From positions 124,001 to 188,000 of the forward strand of contig NZ_JH600284.1 in assembly GCF_000245335.1 (NCBI RefSeq): 64,000 nt of DNA, given 5' to 3'. The position numbers and the translations under genes are program-made. Positions 43,266-52,036 of this stretch are shown in pieces. Under the pieces are notes generated by a model, which was not told the DNA's origin, searched no databases, and saw only the letters and a list, made by a program, of their open reading frames with translations. Source of the DNA: Bacillus mojavensis RO-H-1 = KCTC 3706 (GTDB lineage: Bacteria > Bacillota > Bacilli > Bacillales > Bacillaceae). Every line of letters starts with the position of its first letter. The stretch's first letter is position 1.

Positions 43266-43317
43266 TTGACAAAAAGGGAAAAAGAACATACGATTTAAAT
43301 CGTAATAATTACGTTTT
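43266..43317 (+). promoter_or_regulatory. Promoter with Zur box for the FAD oxidoreductase gene
   Basis: TTGACA at 43266-43271 is 17 bases from TACGAT at 43289-43294. A Zur-like box with half-sites AAATCGTAAT and ATTACGTTTT spans 43296-43317, immediately after the -10. This layout is typical of direct repression. Confidence 0.8.
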
Positions 43318-43338
43318 GTGCAGAGAGGAGTTACTCCT

Positions 43339-44502
43339 ATGTATAAATGGCTTATCATTGGCGGCGGAATTCAAGGCTCGACCTTGGCTGTGTATCTGGT
43401 GAAAAGCGGAAAGGTGTCTATCCAGGATCTTGTAGTCATTGATCCTCATGAACAGCCTCTTGAGTGCTGGAAACGAAATACGGGCCGCATTCGGATGAAC
43501 TATTTACGCTCTCCATCGGTTCATCACATGGATACCGAGCCGTTCAGCCTGCAAACGTATGCGGATAAAAGCCAGTGGCCGGAGGTATTCTTCGGAAGGT
43601 ATAAGCGCCCCTCTTTATCGCTTTTTAATCAGCATTGTGAAACGGTATTGGATGAGATACATATTGATCAGGCGTGGAAGAGAGGTATGGTGACAGACTT
43701 GAGAAGGAAAAACGGATTGTGGGAAGTGAGGACAGATGCCTCCGAAACAATCATGGGCGAAAGAGTTGTACTAGCCATAAGTTTTTCACAACAGCCTTGC
43801 TGGCCGGAGTGGACAAAGCCATTTCAGAATAACGGCATTTACCATGTGTTTGACAGGAATGTGGAAGGGTTAAGAAAGGAAGGTGGTAAAGCGGCAGTTG
43901 TGGGCGGAGGGATCACGGCGGCTCATTACGCCATCAAGCTCTCAGATGACGGGCACGACGTGACGATGTTCGTGAGGCATCCATTTCGCACCTATGATTT
44001 TGACAGTGACCCGGGCTGGCTTGGCCCGAAATATATGAAAAGATTCAGCAAAACGTCAGACTATCAAAAGAGAAGGCAATGGATCACAAACGCCAGACAT
44101 CGCGGCTCCTTCCCGAAGGACATCTCAAGAAAGCTTGCTGTCTATAGAGAAGAGGGCAGGATAAAGGTCATTCAGGATGAAGTGATATCATGTCAAAAAA
44201 CAGCTGACGGCCGGCTGCACATACAGCTGAAGAAAGAGGAATCGTCATACACATTCGAACATATCGCGCTGGCAACAGGCTTTGCCTCTGACATCAGCCG
44301 ATTCGAGTGGGTTCAAAATGCAGCGCAAGCAGAGCAATTGCCTTTTGCCGGCTGCGGCTTTCCGATTGTCGGCAAGGATTTGCAATGGGGGAACGGGTTA
44401 TACGTGATGGGTGCCTTTGCGGAACTTGAAATCGGGCCGACTGCGAGAAATATTTCTGGGGCGCGAAAAGCGGCATTCACTATTACACAAACGGTGAAGT
44501 AA
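43339..44502 (+). CDS. FAD/NAD(P)-binding oxidoreductase under apparent Zur control
   Basis: A 387-residue flavoprotein with two nucleotide-binding motifs: the N-terminal FAD site IIGGGIQGSTLAVYL and a central NAD(P)-type site AVVGGGITAAHYAIKL. The intervening NTGRIRMNYLRSPSVHHMD segment and C-terminal ALATGFASDISRFEW resemble the FAD-dependent monooxygenase / SidA-IucD-like group, but I cannot name the reaction. Start ATG 43339 follows AGAGGAG; an in-frame TTG at 43318 has no such site. It lies between yciB and yciC, where 168 has no such gene as far as I recall, and has its own promoter and Zur box. A role in zinc scavenging or in a zinc-independent bypass is inferred. Confidence 0.8.
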   Translation: MYKWLIIGGGIQGSTLAVYLVKSGKVSIQDLVVIDPHEQPLECWKRNTGRIRMNYLRSPSVHHMDTEPFSLQTYADKSQWPEVFFGRYKRPSLSLFNQHCETVLDEIHIDQAWKRGMVTDLRRKNGLWEVRTDASETIMGERVVLAISFSQQPCWPEWTKPFQNNGIYHVFDRNVEGLRKEGGKAAVVGGGITAAHYAIKLSDDGHDVTMFVRHPFRTYDFDSDPGWLGPKYMKRFSKTSDYQKRRQWITNARHRGSFPKDISRKLAVYREEGRIKVIQDEVISCQKTADGRLHIQLKKEESSYTFEHIALATGFASDISRFEWVQNAAQAEQLPFAGCGFPIVGKDLQWGNGLYVMGAFAELEIGPTARNISGARKAAFTITQTVK

Positions 44503-44508
44503 ATGATT

Positions 44509-44530
44509 TAAATCGTAATGATTCTATTTT
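44509..44530. promoter_or_regulatory. Zur box upstream of yciC
   Basis: The left half-site AAATCGTAAT is perfect; the right half ATTCTATTTT is partially matched. It sits about 15 bases before the yciC start and after the end of the FAD gene. Confidence 0.8.
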
Positions 44531-44546
44531 GGGAGGATGAGATCAC

Positions 44547-45740
44547 ATGAAAAAAATTCCGGTTACAGTACTTAGCGGCTATCTTGGCGCGGGAAAAACA
44601 ACACTGCTCAATAGCATTTTGCAAAATCGTGAAGGCTTAAAAATAGCCGTTATTGTAAATGACATGAGTGAGGTAAACATTGACGCTGGGGTGGTTAAGC
44701 AGGAAGGCGGGCTTTCCAGAACAGATGAAAAGCTAGTGGAAATGTCAAACGGCTGCATTTGCTGCACACTTCGCGAGGATTTGTTAGTCGAAGTGGAGAA
44801 GCTGGCAAAAGAGGGACGGTTTGATTATATCGTAATCGAATCGACGGGAATCAGCGAACCGATCCCGGTGGCCCAGACATTTTCTTATATTGACGAAGAG
44901 CTGGGAATCGATCTCACAAAGTTTTGTGAGTTAGATACGATGGTGACAGTGGTCGATGCAAACCGTTTTTGGCATGACTATCAGTCGGGTGACAGCCTTC
45001 TGGACCGCAAAGAAGCACTCGGGGAAGAGGATGAAAGAGAAATTGCCGACCTGCTAATCGATCAAATTGAGTTTTGCGATGTTCTGATCTTAAATAAATG
45101 TGATTTAGTCAGCGAGCAAGAGCTTGAACAGCTTGAGAAAGTCCTTCGCACCCTGCAGCCAAGGGCTAAATTCATTCGCGCTGTCAAAGGGAACGTCAAG
45201 CCGCAGGAGATTTTACATACAGGGCTATTTAACTTCGAGGAAGCGAGCGGATCTGCCGGCTGGATAAGAGAGCTGACAGCAGGCCATGCAGCCCATACCC
45301 CGGAAACCGAGGAATATGGCATTTCTTCATTTGTTTATAAAAGACGACTGCCGTTTCATTCAACGCGCTTTTATCACTGGATGGATCAAATGCCTAAAAA
45401 TGTTGTCCGTGCCAAAGGCATCGTCTGGTGCGCATCGCATAACAGCCTCGCTCTTCTGATGTCACAAGCCGGCCCGTCCGTAACGATTGAGCCGGTATCC
45501 TATTGGGTGGCGGCGATGCCGAAGCTTGAACAGGAGCAAATCAAACAGCAGGAGCCGGAAATATTAGAGGATTGGGACCCAGAGTTTGGCGACCGTCTGA
45601 CGCAGCTGGTGTTTATCGGAACAGACTTGGACGAAGAAGCCATTACAAATGAGCTTGATCAATGTTTGCTGACTGAATATGAGTTTGATTCCGATTGGTC
45701 GCTGTTTGAAGATCCATTTAAATGGAAGCTGAATCAATAG
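44547..45740 (+). CDS. yciC: COG0523 (CobW-family) zinc metallochaperone GTPase
   Basis: A 397-residue G3E GTPase, the strongly Zur-repressed low-zinc metallochaperone of B. subtilis. The Walker A motif SGYLGAGKTTLLN is at residues 9-21, the metal-binding CxCC motif appears as GCICCTLR near residue 70, Walker B and NKCDLV nucleotide-specificity motif follow, and the C-terminal CobW_C domain carries SFVYKRRLPFHSTRFYHWM. Ribosome site TGGGAGGATGAG precedes the ATG. Under zinc starvation it is thought to deliver zinc to client enzymes. It ends in a strong terminator. Confidence 0.95.
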   Translation: MKKIPVTVLSGYLGAGKTTLLNSILQNREGLKIAVIVNDMSEVNIDAGVVKQEGGLSRTDEKLVEMSNGCICCTLREDLLVEVEKLAKEGRFDYIVIESTGISEPIPVAQTFSYIDEELGIDLTKFCELDTMVTVVDANRFWHDYQSGDSLLDRKEALGEEDEREIADLLIDQIEFCDVLILNKCDLVSEQELEQLEKVLRTLQPRAKFIRAVKGNVKPQEILHTGLFNFEEASGSAGWIRELTAGHAAHTPETEEYGISSFVYKRRLPFHSTRFYHWMDQMPKNVVRAKGIVWCASHNSLALLMSQAGPSVTIEPVSYWVAAMPKLEQEQIKQQEPEILEDWDPEFGDRLTQLVFIGTDLDEEAITNELDQCLLTEYEFDSDWSLFEDPFKWKLNQ

Positions 45741-45741
45741 G

Positions 45742-45774
45742 AAAAAGCCGTCTCCTGCGGAGCGGCTTTTTTTA
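45742..45774 (+). terminator. Terminator after yciC
   Basis: Stem AAAAGCCG...CGGCTTTT with an internal CTCC-TGC-GGAG extension is followed by T residues. Confidence 0.88.
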
Positions 45775-45787
45775 ATGAAACGTTTGT

Positions 45788-46468
45788 TTAAAGATAATGC
45801 GCGTATTTCTTCTCAAGGATATTCTGAAACGCCGCCGCAACGGAGCAGATGGCCCAATAAATGAGTGCGGTCAGAATATACATCGTCATGTAATCAAACT
45901 CTCGGCCCCCGATAATTTTCGCATGCTGGAGCAATTCCGGCACCGTAATCATCGCGGCGAGCGAGGATGCCTTGATCAAATCGAGCAAAACATTGGCGAG
46001 CGGAGGCAGCGCAATGCGGATCGATTGCGGCAAAATGATCCCCCTCATCGTCTGCCAATATGAAAGACCCAGCGAGGATGCAGCTTCCCACTGTCCTTTT
46101 TCAACGGATGAAATGGCTGAACGGTTAATTTCCGCAATATAAGCAGCGCTGTTGAGACTAAAGCCGATCAAGGCGGCTGTAACGGCAGAAAATTCAATGC
46201 CGATATAAGGGAAACCAAAATAAAGGATAAACAAGATTACCAAAATCGGAACGCCGCGCATAAAAGAAATGTAGAGACGCGCCGGCCATCTCAGCAGGGC
46301 AATCTTAGACATTCTGGCGAGTGATATAAACAGCCCGATTACCGTTCCCGCAAACATGCTGACAAAAGAAATAAGCAACGTGTACCCTATACCCTTTATG
46401 ACATAAGGAAACGATTCAATCGCCAGCTGTGTGTTGAAAATATATTCCCACTGAATGCTGTACATCAT
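45788..46468 (-). CDS. yckA: Amino-acid ABC transporter, permease
   Basis: A 226-residue polar-amino-acid ABC permease with five predicted helices and the EAA loop EAASSLGLSYWQTMRGIILP (about residues 136-155). N-terminal MMYSIQWEYIFNTQ. I see no strong ribosome site; only nine bases separate it from the yckB stop, so translation is probably coupled. It works with the binding protein YckB; the ATPase is not encoded beside them and must be supplied from elsewhere. Confidence 0.9.
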   Translation of the reverse strand: MMYSIQWEYIFNTQLAIESFPYVIKGIGYTLLISFVSMFAGTVIGLFISLARMSKIALLRWPARLYISFMRGVPILVILFILYFGFPYIGIEFSAVTAALIGFSLNSAAYIAEINRSAISSVEKGQWEAASSLGLSYWQTMRGIILPQSIRIALPPLANVLLDLIKASSLAAMITVPELLQHAKIIGGREFDYMTMYILTALIYWAICSVAAAFQNILEKKYAHYL

Positions 46469-46477
46469 GGCGTCTGA

Positions 46478-47341
46478 TTACAGGTCAACGTCTTGAACGT
46501 CGACATCCAGTTTCTTTGATACATCCGCTTTATTAAAGAATTGTTTCGACAGCTTTGTCAAAGTGCCGTCCTTGCTCATCTTTTTCAGCGTCTCGTTCAT
46601 TTGTTTCTGAAGCTCAGTATTGCTTTTTTTCATGACAAGGGCCTGTTTGTTCGGCATGTACTTGATGTCAGGATGGATCGTGATGTTAAGATCCGGAAAT
46701 GCCGCCAGTGCCAGTGTCTGCAGGTAATAGTCGTTTAAGATGACATCAGTGCGGCCGTTGGCAACATCTTTTAAATACTGCTCGTTGGTCGCGTTATCAT
46801 AAATAACTTCTTGGGCGCCGTATTTTCTGGCAACGTCCATATAGACAGTTGTCGCTGCGCCAGCCGCTTTTCTCCCTTTTAAATCTTTCAGCGTTTTGAT
46901 CCCTGATAAATCATCTTTTCGGACAATGGCTGTGCCGTATGAATATTTATAAGGAGAAGAAAACGCGAACTTCTTCTCGCGGTCCTTTGTCACATCTATA
47001 TCATTGGCGGCAGCGTCAACCTGGCCGCTGTTCACCGCTGTCAGCATCCCGTCGATACCCATTTCCTTGAACTCGACTTTCAGCCCGAGACGCTTAGCCG
47101 CTTCTCGAACAACTTCAACCTCATAGCCTGTCAGTTGATCCTTACCTGAATCGGTATCATGATAGGACGTAGGATAAAGTGTGCCGGACGTAGCAACGAC
47201 GATTTTTCCTTTTTCTTTGATCTGCTCCCAGCCTGTATCCTTGGAACCGGCTTCATCTTTGCCGGAACAGGCTGCCAATATAAGAAAGAAAGCCATTGTT
47301 AAGCTAAAGATAACGGCTTTTGATTGCTTAAATGATTTCAC
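46478..47341 (-). CDS. yckB: Amino-acid ABC transporter, substrate-binding lipoprotein
   Basis: Extracellular solute-binding lipoprotein of 287 residues, family 3 (polar amino acids). The signal ends in the lipobox LAAC. Family segments GYEVEVVREAAKRL, GMDGMLTAVNSGQVD (here GIDGMLTAVNSGQVD) and the TKDREKKFAFSSPY motif are clear. It is first in the yckB-yckA operon. Upstream is a near-consensus promoter on the minus strand. The preferred amino acid is not evident from sequence. Confidence 0.92.
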   Translation of the reverse strand: MKSFKQSKAVIFSLTMAFFLILAACSGKDEAGSKDTGWEQIKEKGKIVVATSGTLYPTSYHDTDSGKDQLTGYEVEVVREAAKRLGLKVEFKEMGIDGMLTAVNSGQVDAAANDIDVTKDREKKFAFSSPYKYSYGTAIVRKDDLSGIKTLKDLKGRKAAGAATTVYMDVARKYGAQEVIYDNATNEQYLKDVANGRTDVILNDYYLQTLALAAFPDLNITIHPDIKYMPNKQALVMKKSNTELQKQMNETLKKMSKDGTLTKLSKQFFNKADVSKKLDVDVQDVDL

Positions 47342-47373
47342 CTATGTTTCCCCCAATCTGTTAATCAACTAAA

Positions 47374-47402
47374 AAGATAGCATTGAACATAGGGGGTTGC
47401 AA
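47374..47402 (-). promoter_or_regulatory. SigA-type promoter of yckBA
   Basis: On the minus strand, TTGCAA (47397-47402) and TATCTT (47374-47379) are exactly 17 bases apart. The spacer contains CTATGTT, which recurs inverted near 47342-47349 next to the start codon, a possible operator pair. Confidence 0.65.
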
Positions 47403-47475
47403 TATGTTGATGGCGTTTTCAAAAAGTTCGAATTGTGTATACAAATGAGCCTGTGAGTTAAAAAGCAGCAAAGAG

Positions 47476-47687
47476 GTTGAAGCTCCCCGGATTCAGGAGG
47501 TAAGAGATGCTAATATCAGAATTACGGCAACAGGTATTTGCGGCTCTGATCTTCATTTGGATAAAACGGGATTCCGGCTGCGCCTGATATCATTACGCAC
47601 AAATTAAGTCTTGCTGATGCCCCTAGAGCGTATGATATATTCGATAAGAAAGAAGACAGCAACATCAAAGTCAAATTGAAACCATAA
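47476..47687 (+). pseudogene. Deletion remnant of a zinc-dependent alcohol dehydrogenase
   Basis: Two fragments of a medium-chain zinc alcohol dehydrogenase are fused. In one frame VEAPRIQEVRDANI and TATGICGSDLHLDKT match the N-terminal zinc-ligand Cys region (about 47476-47568). In another frame PDIITHKLSLADAPRAYDIF and KVKLKP match the C-terminus, ending with TAA at 47685-47687. About 300 residues between them, the catalytic core and the Rossmann fold, are deleted. It cannot make an active enzyme. I do not know which locus in the relatives is its intact counterpart. Confidence 0.78.
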
Positions 47688-47699
47688 TGGGGGAGTTAC

Positions 47700-48155
47700 A
47701 TGAACATCTACAAACCGGCCGGATTTTGGATCAGACTAGGAGCTTCATTACTGGATTACATTATTGTCTCGGTGCCCCTTTTGCTGATTTATTGGCTGAT
47801 CACAGGAAAAGACCCGAACGACAGCATGATCATCAGCATGGTCGTTTTGCTGTACTCTATTTTGCTGCCGGTATTTTGGCAAGGCTATCTCATTGGAAAA
47901 AGGATTTGCGGAATCAGAATCGTAAAAAAAGACGGGTCACAGGTTGGCCTGGTAACCATGATTATGCGAGTCATCATTGCCGCCCTGGTTTACGGCATAA
48001 CCTTCGGGCTCGGTTTAATTGTCAGCCTGTTTATGATCGGGCTGAGAGAAGACAAACGGACGCTGCATGATTTTATCGCAGGAACATACGTTACTTACGC
48101 AGCACCGGGAGAAGAAGAACTTTATACGGACGAACAGATCAGAAAGAGCGAATAA
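47700..48155 (+). CDS. yckC: RDD-family membrane protein
   Basis: A 151-residue membrane protein with an N-terminal RDD domain: the conserved AGFWIRLGASLLDYIIV motif, three helices, and a LIGKRICGIRIVKKDG segment plus LHDFIAGTYVTY near the C-terminus. RDD proteins have been linked to ion exchange but the role here is unknown. A GGGGGAGT site precedes the ATG by about four bases. It follows the alcohol dehydrogenase remnant. A hairpin terminator follows. Confidence 0.88.
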   Translation: MNIYKPAGFWIRLGASLLDYIIVSVPLLLIYWLITGKDPNDSMIISMVVLLYSILLPVFWQGYLIGKRICGIRIVKKDGSQVGLVTMIMRVIIAALVYGITFGLGLIVSLFMIGLREDKRTLHDFIAGTYVTYAAPGEEELYTDEQIRKSE

Positions 48156-48176
48156 TGGTTCGCTCTTTTTATTTTG
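48147..48176 (+). terminator. Terminator after yckC
   Basis: Stem AGAGCGAA / TTCGCTCT with a six-base loop is followed by T residues. It overlaps the yckC stop. Confidence 0.8.
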
Positions 48177-48235
48177 TATACATAAAAAACACAATGAAGC
48201 AAAATATATAAAAAAAGATAGGAGGAATAAACTGG

Positions 48236-48571
48236 ATGAAAAAAGTGAATGTCAATATCATCGGAATGCTCATTGCCGCGGCTGTTATTTCTTTAACTGG
48301 CACAGCAGAAGCGGCGGAAAAACAACAGCAACAGCCGCCTGCAAACGTTACACTGACTGAACAGCAAAAGAAAGAAATTGAACAGCTGGAAGCAGACATA
48401 TTAAAAAAACGCAAGGATGTCATCTCAAAGTATGTAGAATACGGCGTTCTGCCTAAAGAAAAAGGAGATCACATCAAAAATCACATGGTCCAACACTTTG
48501 AAATGATGAAACAAAATGGCTTTGTTCCGAAACGCCATTCTCATCAGCATAAATTTGAAAAGAGACATTAG
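48236..48571 (+). CDS. yckD: Secreted DUF2680-family protein
   Basis: A 111-residue small secreted protein. A signal peptide runs to about ATG...GTAEAAEK with cleavage likely after AEA near residue 27. The mature part is charged and helical (KEIEQLEADILKKRKDVISK) and ends in a His-rich tail (RHSHQHKFEKRH). Ribosome site TAGGAGGA precedes the ATG. Function unknown. A terminator follows. Confidence 0.83.
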   Translation: MKKVNVNIIGMLIAAAVISLTGTAEAAEKQQQQPPANVTLTEQQKKEIEQLEADILKKRKDVISKYVEYGVLPKEKGDHIKNHMVQHFEMMKQNGFVPKRHSHQHKFEKRH

Positions 48572-48576
48572 GCTTT

Positions 48577-48606
48577 AAGCATCCAATTGAGGTTGGAGGC
48601 TTTTTC
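48577..48606 (+). terminator. Terminator after yckD
   Basis: Stem AAGC-TCCAA / TTGGA-GCTT with an internal mismatch is followed by TTTTT. Confidence 0.65.
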
Positions 48607-48717
48607 ATTATCGTTAAAAAGAATATACTGCAAATATACAATTTGGAATGTAAGAACGCTTTCTTATAGCTCAAAAGATTTTTTTGAATATATTCATTTA
48701 ACGCGAGAGGAGAAGCT

Positions 48718-49446
48718 ATGTATTTAAAAAAGCTCACACTCCTTAGAGATAAGATCCCGTCCTTTGACAGATACCCATTCACTATCCCTGCTGTAAGTCA
48801 ATTACACGATATTTCATTTGCCAAAGAAGTGACTTTTTTTGTCGGAGAAAACGGCTCGGGGAAATCAACTTTACTTGAAGCAATTGCGGATAAGTGTGAA
48901 TTTAATACAGCGGGCGGCAGCCGTAATAATATCTATGAATTGCAGGAGTCAGACTCTCATTTGGGAGATTACATACGTTTATCATGGCTTCCTAAGATCA
49001 CAAATGGTTTCTTCTTAAGAGCAGAATCGTTTTATCAGCTTTCTCTTCACCTTGATGAAGTGGAACGAGATGCTCCGCAGCCATATCTCTCCTATGGCGG
49101 AAGGCCGCTGCACAAGCAATCGCATGGTGAGTCTTTTATGTCGCTGTTCCATCATCGTTTTAAAGGAAAAGCCATTTATCTTTTAGATGAGCCTGAAGCC
49201 GCACTTTCTCCCGCACGGCAGTTAGCTTTTTTGAGAGTCATACACGATTTAGTGAAGGGTGGAAATGTACAATTCATCATTGCCACTCACTCCCCAATTT
49301 TGCTGGGTTATCCGAATGCTGACATTTTCAGCTTTGACGGGGGCAGTATACATCATACAGAATACGAAAGCACTGAACACGTCCAGTTAACCAGGTATTT
49401 TCTTGAACAAAGAGAGAAAATATTAGCTGAGCTGTTCCGAGATTAA
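48718..49446 (+). CDS. ABC-type/AAA ATPase of unknown function
   Basis: A 242-residue stand-alone ATPase of the AAA_21/RecF-like ABC superfamily. Walker A is GENGSGKST near residue 43; the ABC-type signature region is HKQSHGESF; Walker B is AIYLLDEPEAAL and is followed by FIIATHSPILL, the D-loop and switch histidine. No membrane domain or nuclease partner lies next to it. Ribosome site GAGAGGAG precedes the ATG. This gene lies between yckD and bglC, where 168 has none as far as I recall. Solitary ATPases of this type occur widely, some near DNA-associated or defence genes; function is unassigned. Confidence 0.8.
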   Translation: MYLKKLTLLRDKIPSFDRYPFTIPAVSQLHDISFAKEVTFFVGENGSGKSTLLEAIADKCEFNTAGGSRNNIYELQESDSHLGDYIRLSWLPKITNGFFLRAESFYQLSLHLDEVERDAPQPYLSYGGRPLHKQSHGESFMSLFHHRFKGKAIYLLDEPEAALSPARQLAFLRVIHDLVKGGNVQFIIATHSPILLGYPNADIFSFDGGSIHHTEYESTEHVQLTRYFLEQREKILAELFRD

Positions 49447-49455
49447 CATCGTGTT

Positions 49456-50952
<1,497 letters not shown>

Positions 50953-50986
50953 AGAGTCCCTGAGAGTATTCCTCTCAGGGCTTTTC
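50953..50986 (+). terminator. Terminator after bglC
   Basis: Stem CCCTGAGAG / CTCTCAGGG with a five-base loop is followed by a T-run; it also abuts the convergent nin. Confidence 0.85.
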
Positions 50987-50987
50987 A

Positions 50988-51386
50988 TTAGACGGAAACA
51001 GCATCAATGATGTAAGTGTCAGCATGCAGATCTGACAGCTCAGCCGGTACAGTGTAGCATGTGAATTGATAGTTCCCATTAGGCAGGTCAAAGGAGAGCC
51101 TTTTGGACATGATGCTTTCAATTTCAATTCCGTCTTTTGTGACGTGAAAAGGAACAGTCACTTTTTTTTCATAGGATGCTACAGTTTCTGAACTGTTAAG
51201 GCGTAAAAGAATATATACCTTTGAATTTCGCTGTGCCTCAAACGAAATGGCTTCGTCCGCTTCCGCATATCCTTTTTCAATCGCTTCATCTGTCCAATCG
51301 ATGACAGGCGGTGCAGAACCCTTTTGAAATACAGTAAATTGATGATATGAAATCGTCAGTTCTTGCGGCTTCCATGATTTGATCAA
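50988..51386 (-). CDS. nin: Nuclease inhibitor Nin (competence)
   Basis: Protein of 132 residues that inhibits the DNA-entry nuclease NucA in competent cells, acting in the cytoplasm. It starts with TTG at 51386 (reading LIKSWKPQEL as M-I-K), preceded by AGAGGAGG. It contains a beta-sandwich-like fold without signal or membrane helices. It follows nucA on the same strand by 26 bases, so they form the operon nucA-nin. In B. subtilis it is expressed with competence genes under ComK. Confidence 0.92.
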   Translation of the reverse strand: MIKSWKPQELTISYHQFTVFQKGSAPPVIDWTDEAIEKGYAEADEAISFEAQRNSKVYILLRLNSSETVASYEKKVTVPFHVTKDGIEIESIMSKRLSFDLPNGNYQFTCYTVPAELSDLHADTYIIDAVSV

Positions 51387-51412
51387 TGTGCTGTTCCTCC
51401 TCTTTTAACTGT

Positions 51413-51850
51413 TTACTGAATCGTAAATAAAACCTTTGTGCCATCAGGGTAATCGGTCAGCTGATGCCCGACCCAGGAGCCTGCGCCGCGATTGTCAGCG
51501 GGAGAAATATATTCTACAGAAGCCCCTTCACCGCCTTCTTTGCACATGGCCATTGGCCATTCATCTCGGTCATACCCTGTTTTGGTAGGTACGTCTTTCA
51601 ATGATTGTTCGCGGCGTTCCTCAGCTCCGTCTCTGTCTACAGTGCACACATCTGAATGCCCCTCACTTATTGCGTCCTTGATATGATTTGCTGTCTCAGG
51701 ATAACGCTCAGAAGGGAAGGCTATTGTTTCGTCATATTCTTCTGTTTGAGACGTTTTTTGTTCGTCTGAGAAAAAGTCTCCCTTAATCAGGCCAACAGCT
51801 GCAGCTGCTATGACAACTATTACGAGAAGTAAAGTTTTTATAATGTCCAT
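51413..51850 (-). CDS. nucA: DNA-entry nuclease NucA
   Basis: Membrane-associated endonuclease of 145 residues that makes double-strand cuts in bound DNA for transformation. It has an N-terminal hydrophobic anchor ([17 protein letters not shown]) and the extracellular catalytic part with [23 protein letters not shown] and the [10 protein letters not shown] segment. The ATG at 51850 has a GGGAGGTGATC site about 12 bases upstream, a slightly wide gap. It is cotranscribed with the inhibitor nin. Confidence 0.93.
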   Translation of the reverse strand: MDIIKTLLLVIVVIAAAAVGLIKGDFFSDEQKTSQTEEYDETIAFPSERYPETANHIKDAISEGHSDVCTVDRDGAEERREQSLKDVPTKTGYDRDEWPMAMCKEGGEGASVEYISPADNRGAGSWVGHQLTDYPDGTKVLFTIQ

Positions 51851-51983
51851 TCGTGATGATCACCTCCCGCGTCAGCAACTTTTAAAACTGCTCCAAGAGT
51901 AATGCAGAAAGGGCTTGGTGTAAAGATTAACATTTTTTGTTTTGCCTTAGGTTTATTGCAGGAATCGTCATTTTAGCAGATCG

Positions 51984-52013
51984 AAATATTCATTTTTAAG
52001 AAAATAACGTTAT
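51984..52013. promoter_or_regulatory. Candidate ComK boxes upstream of nucA
   Basis: Two weak AT-boxes fit AAAA-N5-TTTT with one mismatch each: AAAT-ATTCA-TTTT at 51984-51996 and AAAA-TAACG-TTAT at 52001-52013. The gap between them is only four bases, less than the spacing usual for K-boxes, so this is uncertain. Confidence 0.3.
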
Positions 52014-52036
52014 CAAATTGAAATATTAATACGAGA

